Source of the DNA: CAVWDI01 sp046259385
Lineage (GTDB): Bacteria > Chloroflexota > Anaerolineae > Anaerolineales > UBA4823
Reading direction: 5' to 3'
DNA length: 45,856 nucleotides
NCBI GenBank assembly: GCA_046259385.1
Contig: JBJYWI010000267.1
Coordinates: 1-45,856 of the forward strand
Position numbers and translations under genes: made by a program. Numbering within the stretch: position 1 is the stretch's first letter; each line of letters begins with the position of its first letter. The notes beneath the pieces are model-generated. The model did not search any database. It was not told where the DNA came from and saw only the letters and a list, made by a program, of their open reading frames with translations. Shown piece after piece: positions 42,712-45,856 of the stretch.

Positions 42712-45282
42712 CTATTTTTTGGACTTCGGTTTGTTCGTTCGATGTTTTTTATCTGATTTGTTTTTACCATCAGGTTCAACAGCGAATTTTAATACTTCTT
42801 CTACCTTGTTTACAAATTGGAATTTTATCGCTTTTTTTACTTCTTCTGTAATCTCCTCAAGGTCAGCCTTATTTCGCGCTGGGAGAATAACAGTTGTTAA
42901 TCCCGACCGGTGAGCTGCTAGCACTTTTTCTTTAATACCGCCAACAGGCAACACCTGACCTCTTAATGTGATTTCCCCTGTCATACCAACATCAGGTCTG
43001 ACAGGTTTTCCAGAAATCAGGGAGTAGAGAGAAGTCGCAATTGCAACTCCAGCAGAAGGTCCATCTTTTGGCTGGGCGCCGGCGGGAATGTGCAGGTGTA
43101 TATCGAAATTATTAAAAAAGTCCGGTTCAAGCCCCAGGGCATTCGCGTTAGCGCGCACATATGATAAGGCAGCTTCGGCAGATTCCTGCATTACATTTCC
43201 AATTGAACCGGTAACTTGAAATCCTTTTTTCCCAGGCATCCTGGTTGATTCGATAAACAACACATCACCGCCAACTGGTGTCCAAGCTAATCCTGTTGCC
43301 ACTCCCGGTATGGATGTTCTCGATGCAATTTCCTCTTCTCTGAAATATATTGGCCTGCCTAGAAATTCAGGCACTTGTTTGGCCCCCACAATTACTTTTT
43401 CACCTTTCCCTTCGGCGATATTTGTAACGATTTTTCTGCAAATTCCTCCAATTTCTCTTTCCAGATTACGCACACCTGCTTCTCTGGTATATGAGTGAAT
43501 AATCTCAAGTATTCCGTCCTTTGAGAATTTGATTTCTTCTTTTCGTAAACCGTTCTCCCTTAACTGCCGCGGTACCAAATACCCTTGAGCAATTTCAACC
43601 TTCTCACCATCTGTATATCCTGATAGGGAGATAATTTCCATCCGGTCTCGAAGTGGACTAGGAATCGGCTCTAGCAAATTAGCCGTTGTAATAAACATAA
43701 CCTGCGAGAGATCGAAAGAAACCTCTATATAATGGTCACGAAATTCATTGTTTTGCTCTGGGTCTAAAACCTCTAAAAGCGCAGAAGCTGGATCACCATG
43801 GAAATCAAAGACCAGTTTATCAACCTCGTCAAGCATAAATACTGGATTTCTGGATTCCACCCTGCGTAACGCTTGCAGGATACGTCCGGGCATCGCACCA
43901 ATATAAGTTCTCCGGTGTCCCCGAATTTCTGCCTCGTCACGCATACCGCCAAGTGAAATTCGGACAAATTTACGCCCCAACGCGCGCGCAATAGATCTAC
44001 CCAAACTTGTTTTACCAACGCCGGGCGGTCCCACAAAACACAAGATGACCCCCTCTCTTGTTCTATGAATTTCGTCTGGAGGTTCCTGATTAAGTTCATC
44101 AGCTCTTTCCAGGCGGAGTTTGCGAACCGCCAGAAATTCCAGAATCCTCTCTTTTACATCCTCCAAACCAAAATGATCATGGTCAAGAACTTTTCGAGCA
44201 TGATCTATCTCGAGATTGTCATTTGTCATGATTGACCACGGCAGAGATACCAACCAGTCGAGATAAGTGCGGATCACTCCATATTCCGCAGCCGCGGTGG
44301 GAAGCCGGCTCAATCTCTCCAATTCCCGCCGGGCTTGTTTGGATGCTTCCTCAGTCATCCCTGAATCTTCGATCTTTTTTCGGAATTCCTCTACTTCTAC
44401 TGTTTGTTCATCGCTTTCGCCAAGTTCGCGTTGTATCGCTTTGAGCTGTTCCCTGAGAAAATATTCTCTCTGGACTTTATCAATTTCTGAACGGGCCTCA
44501 TTTTGAATTTTTTGACCCATCTCAAGAATTTCCACTTCGTGAGTTAGAATGCCGATAAGTTTATGAAATTTTTCAGAAACCGATTCGATTTCTAATAATG
44601 TTTGCGCATCCTCAAGATCCATACGTTGGAAATTTGCAATCGTGTAAATTGTTTGCAAGGGATCATCCAACAAGAGGACAGAGGCTACTAGCTCGCGGGG
44701 GATGGAAGGAATTAAATCCGCAATGTGCTCAAATTGATCGCGTGCATTACGGGCTAATGCTTCGATTTCTAAATTTTCCTCAACTTTTTCCGGTGCAGAT
44801 TTGATCTCAGCCTTTAAGTATGGGTTTTGTTGAATGTAATTGCCTATTCCACAACGGTTTAAACCCTGCACTACTAGCCTAATTGTTCCGTCCTGAGCGC
44901 GGAACATCCTGTGGATCATTGCTGCTGTCCCTATTGAAAATAAATCCTTTGGATCTGGAACTTCGAGCTCCGGGTTTTTTGAAGCTACAAGGGCGATCAT
45001 ACGTTCATCACCAGACATCACGTCATCGACTAATCTGATTGACCGTGCTTGTCCTATTGTTAATGGGACAGCGGTATATGGATAAACGACAAGACCCCTT
45101 AATGGCAAAACAGGTAAGATATCCGGTATAAGTTCCTTTACCTTCTCATCTTTGTTGTTAATAGGAATTTCCTTCAAGAAATCTTCTGATTCACTGTCCT
45201 TTGAGGGAGAAGGTTCTTCAAAAAATTCTTCAAGACTGTTGTAAATATCAAATAATCTAGAATTCCATCTTGTTGCCGTCAT
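42712..45282 (-). CDS. lon: ATP-dependent protease Lon
   Basis: Lon degrades misfolded and regulatory proteins in the cytoplasm. Over 856 residues: an acidic N-terminal extension of about 55 residues before the LON domain (LPVLPLRGLVVYPYTAVPLT), the coiled middle region with REYFLREQLKAIQREL, Walker A GPPGVGKTSLGRSIARAL, Walker B VFMLDEVDKL, and the serine-lysine protease domain (PKDGPSAGVAIATSL with the catalytic Ser, GGIKEKVLAAHRSG with the Lys). A Lys-rich tail of about 20 residues (KSDKKHRTNKPKSKK) ends the protein. Both extensions exceed the family core. It follows hsp20 by 27 bases, a heat-shock pairing. Confidence 0.97.
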   Translation of the reverse strand: MTATRWNSRLFDIYNSLEEFFEEPSPSKDSESEDFLKEIPINNKDEKVKELIPDILPVLPLRGLVVYPYTAVPLTIGQARSIRLVDDVMSGDERMIALVASKNPELEVPDPKDLFSIGTAAMIHRMFRAQDGTIRLVVQGLNRCGIGNYIQQNPYLKAEIKSAPEKVEENLEIEALARNARDQFEHIADLIPSIPRELVASVLLLDDPLQTIYTIANFQRMDLEDAQTLLEIESVSEKFHKLIGILTHEVEILEMGQKIQNEARSEIDKVQREYFLREQLKAIQRELGESDEQTVEVEEFRKKIEDSGMTEEASKQARRELERLSRLPTAAAEYGVIRTYLDWLVSLPWSIMTNDNLEIDHARKVLDHDHFGLEDVKERILEFLAVRKLRLERADELNQEPPDEIHRTREGVILCFVGPPGVGKTSLGRSIARALGRKFVRISLGGMRDEAEIRGHRRTYIGAMPGRILQALRRVESRNPVFMLDEVDKLVFDFHGDPASALLEVLDPEQNNEFRDHYIEVSFDLSQVMFITTANLLEPIPSPLRDRMEIISLSGYTDGEKVEIAQGYLVPRQLRENGLRKEEIKFSKDGILEIIHSYTREAGVRNLEREIGGICRKIVTNIAEGKGEKVIVGAKQVPEFLGRPIYFREEEIASRTSIPGVATGLAWTPVGGDVLFIESTRMPGKKGFQVTGSIGNVMQESAEAALSYVRANANALGLEPDFFNNFDIHLHIPAGAQPKDGPSAGVAIATSLYSLISGKPVRPDVGMTGEITLRGQVLPVGGIKEKVLAAHRSGLTTVILPARNKADLEEITEEVKKAIKFQFVNKVEEVLKFAVEPDGKNKSDKKHRTNKPKSKK

Positions 45283-45309
45283 AATTATCCTAAAAAATCA
45301 AGGTTTCAT

Positions 45310-45663
45310 TTATTTGATCTGGACCTGCTGTGGAGGGGATTTTTGTACTGTCACTTCAAGGAAGCCATTATTATAAATCGCGTCAATTGTGTCTACGTTG
45401 AATTGAAGAGGGATTTCAAAATCTGATTTGAATTCACCAAAAGGAATTTCCACCTGGTGATATGCGCGCTTATTAACAATATGCGGTCGGATTCCACTTA
45501 TTGATAGAACCCGTCCGGTTACCTCGATGGAAAAATCATCTACATGCATGCCGGCAATTTCCATCACGATAACAATTGAATTTGCAGATTCGTATATGTC
45601 AGTGGGAGGACGCCATGTAGGCGGATTTGTTCTTATGTTCCATCGTGAAAAATCTGTATCCAT
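45310..45663 (-). CDS. Small heat-shock protein (Hsp20 / alpha-crystallin family)
   Basis: This ATP-independent chaperone holds unfolding proteins. The 117-residue chain is almost only the alpha-crystallin domain: PPTDIYESANSIVIVMEIAG, IEVTGRVLSISGIR, YHQVEIPFGEFKSDFEIP, and the closing NNGFLEVTVQKS. The N-terminal arm is short (about 18 residues), and the last residues QVQIK carry a minimal I-X-I-like tail. It is shorter than typical (140-150). AGGATG upstream of the ATG serves as ribosome site. It heads the lon operon, probably induced by heat, although no CIRCE element is seen upstream. Confidence 0.92.
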   Translation of the reverse strand: MDTDFSRWNIRTNPPTWRPPTDIYESANSIVIVMEIAGMHVDDFSIEVTGRVLSISGIRPHIVNKRAYHQVEIPFGEFKSDFEIPLQFNVDTIDAIYNNGFLEVTVQKSPPQQVQIK

Positions 45664-45722
45664 TGAGTTTACATCCTATTTAAATTAATCAAACATTTCT
45701 GGTTTCTGGTTTCACCCCCAAT

Positions 45723-45736
45723 GAGCAAAAGTGCTC
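45723..45736. repeat. Short inverted repeat upstream of hsp20
   Basis: GAGCA and TGCTC flank a 4-base centre (AAAG on the plus strand), 60 bases upstream of the hsp20 start and between it and tRNA-Arg. It could be an operator or a weak hairpin; there is no T-run, so a terminator is unlikely. It is not a CIRCE element, which has 9-base arms and a 9-base centre. Confidence 0.4.
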
Positions 45737-45794
45737 TTATCAAGAACCATAATAATACTAAGATTATGCAACATAATTGTGGGACTAAAAACAG

Positions 45795-45856
45795 CGCCCC
45801 CGGCGGGATTCGAACCCACAACCAATGGCTTAGAAGGCCACTGCTCTGTCCATTGA
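45795..45856 (-). tRNA. tRNA-Arg (anticodon TCT), 5' end beyond the window
   Basis: On the minus strand the visible part has the D-loop end, anticodon stem GTGGC/GCCAT with loop CTTCTAA (anticodon TCT, reading AGA), T-arm GTGGG/CCCGC with loop TTCGAAT, acceptor 3' strand CGGGGGC and discriminator G. About a dozen 5' bases lie outside the window. Confidence 0.92.

Noticed and set aside
45664..45794. CIRCE heat-shock operator upstream of hsp20
   Set aside because: The inverted repeat has only 5-base arms and a 4-base centre and does not match the TTAGCACTC-N9-GAGTGCTAA pattern.

Overview
The window looks like a draft chromosomal contig (it has a 100-base run of N) from a bacterium of the phylum Chloroflexota, most likely class Anaerolineae. 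Four things point there: a division and cell-wall cluster with a fused MurC-MurB, a B12-dependent class II ribonucleotide reductase next to nrdR, a mevalonate-pathway decarboxylase, and a moderately AT-rich base composition. A full peptidoglycan gene set argues against the wall-less Dehalococcoidia. The taxon is inferred from gene content only.

Layout. 1-12179 (+): dcw cluster mraY(partial)-murD-ftsW-murG-CvpA-like-murC/murB fusion-ddl-ftsQ-ftsA-ftsZ, tightly packed with several overlaps; it makes lipid II precursors and the Z-ring. 12548-16514 (+): a sigma-70-type promoter with a palindrome in its spacer, then nrdR, nrdJ and a deoxynucleoside kinase, a dNTP-supply block. 16626-25902 (-): read in transcription order, pth and mfd, then a five-gene sugar-modification operon: PglC-like phosphosugar transferase, 2-oxoacid dehydrogenase E1 alpha and E1 beta, a lipoyl-domain/PglD-like acyltransferase fusion, and a DegT/PglE-like aminotransferase. 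26126-30104 (+): pyrG, eno (with a clear terminator) and radC (with a clear promoter). 30118-33461 (-): acyP, AEC transporter, HEAT-repeat protein and RseP-type protease. 33714-36614 (-): mvaD-like decarboxylase, an unrecognised Rossmann protein and tRNA-Phe. 36753-40375: a GT-C type membrane protein interrupted by the N gap, and a divergent secreted phosphodiester glycosidase with an SH3 domain. 40408-45663 (-): hsp20-lon-PHP/AlbA-mogA, preceded by a partial tRNA-Arg at the window edge.

The most interesting part is 16626-21758. It has the aminotransferase, acyltransferase and phosphosugar-transferase steps of a bacillosamine-type pathway (PglE, PglD, PglC). However, the PglD-like protein carries an N-terminal lipoyl domain and an E3-binding-like segment, and its gene sits beside a complete E1 alpha/beta pair. 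The simplest reading is that a 2-oxoacid is decarboxylated, the acyl group is loaded on the lipoyl arm, and it is passed directly to an amino-sugar nucleotide instead of to coenzyme A. That would be a chimera of a 2-oxoacid dehydrogenase complex and a sugar N-acyltransferase. This is inference from domain content and residues, not shown function.
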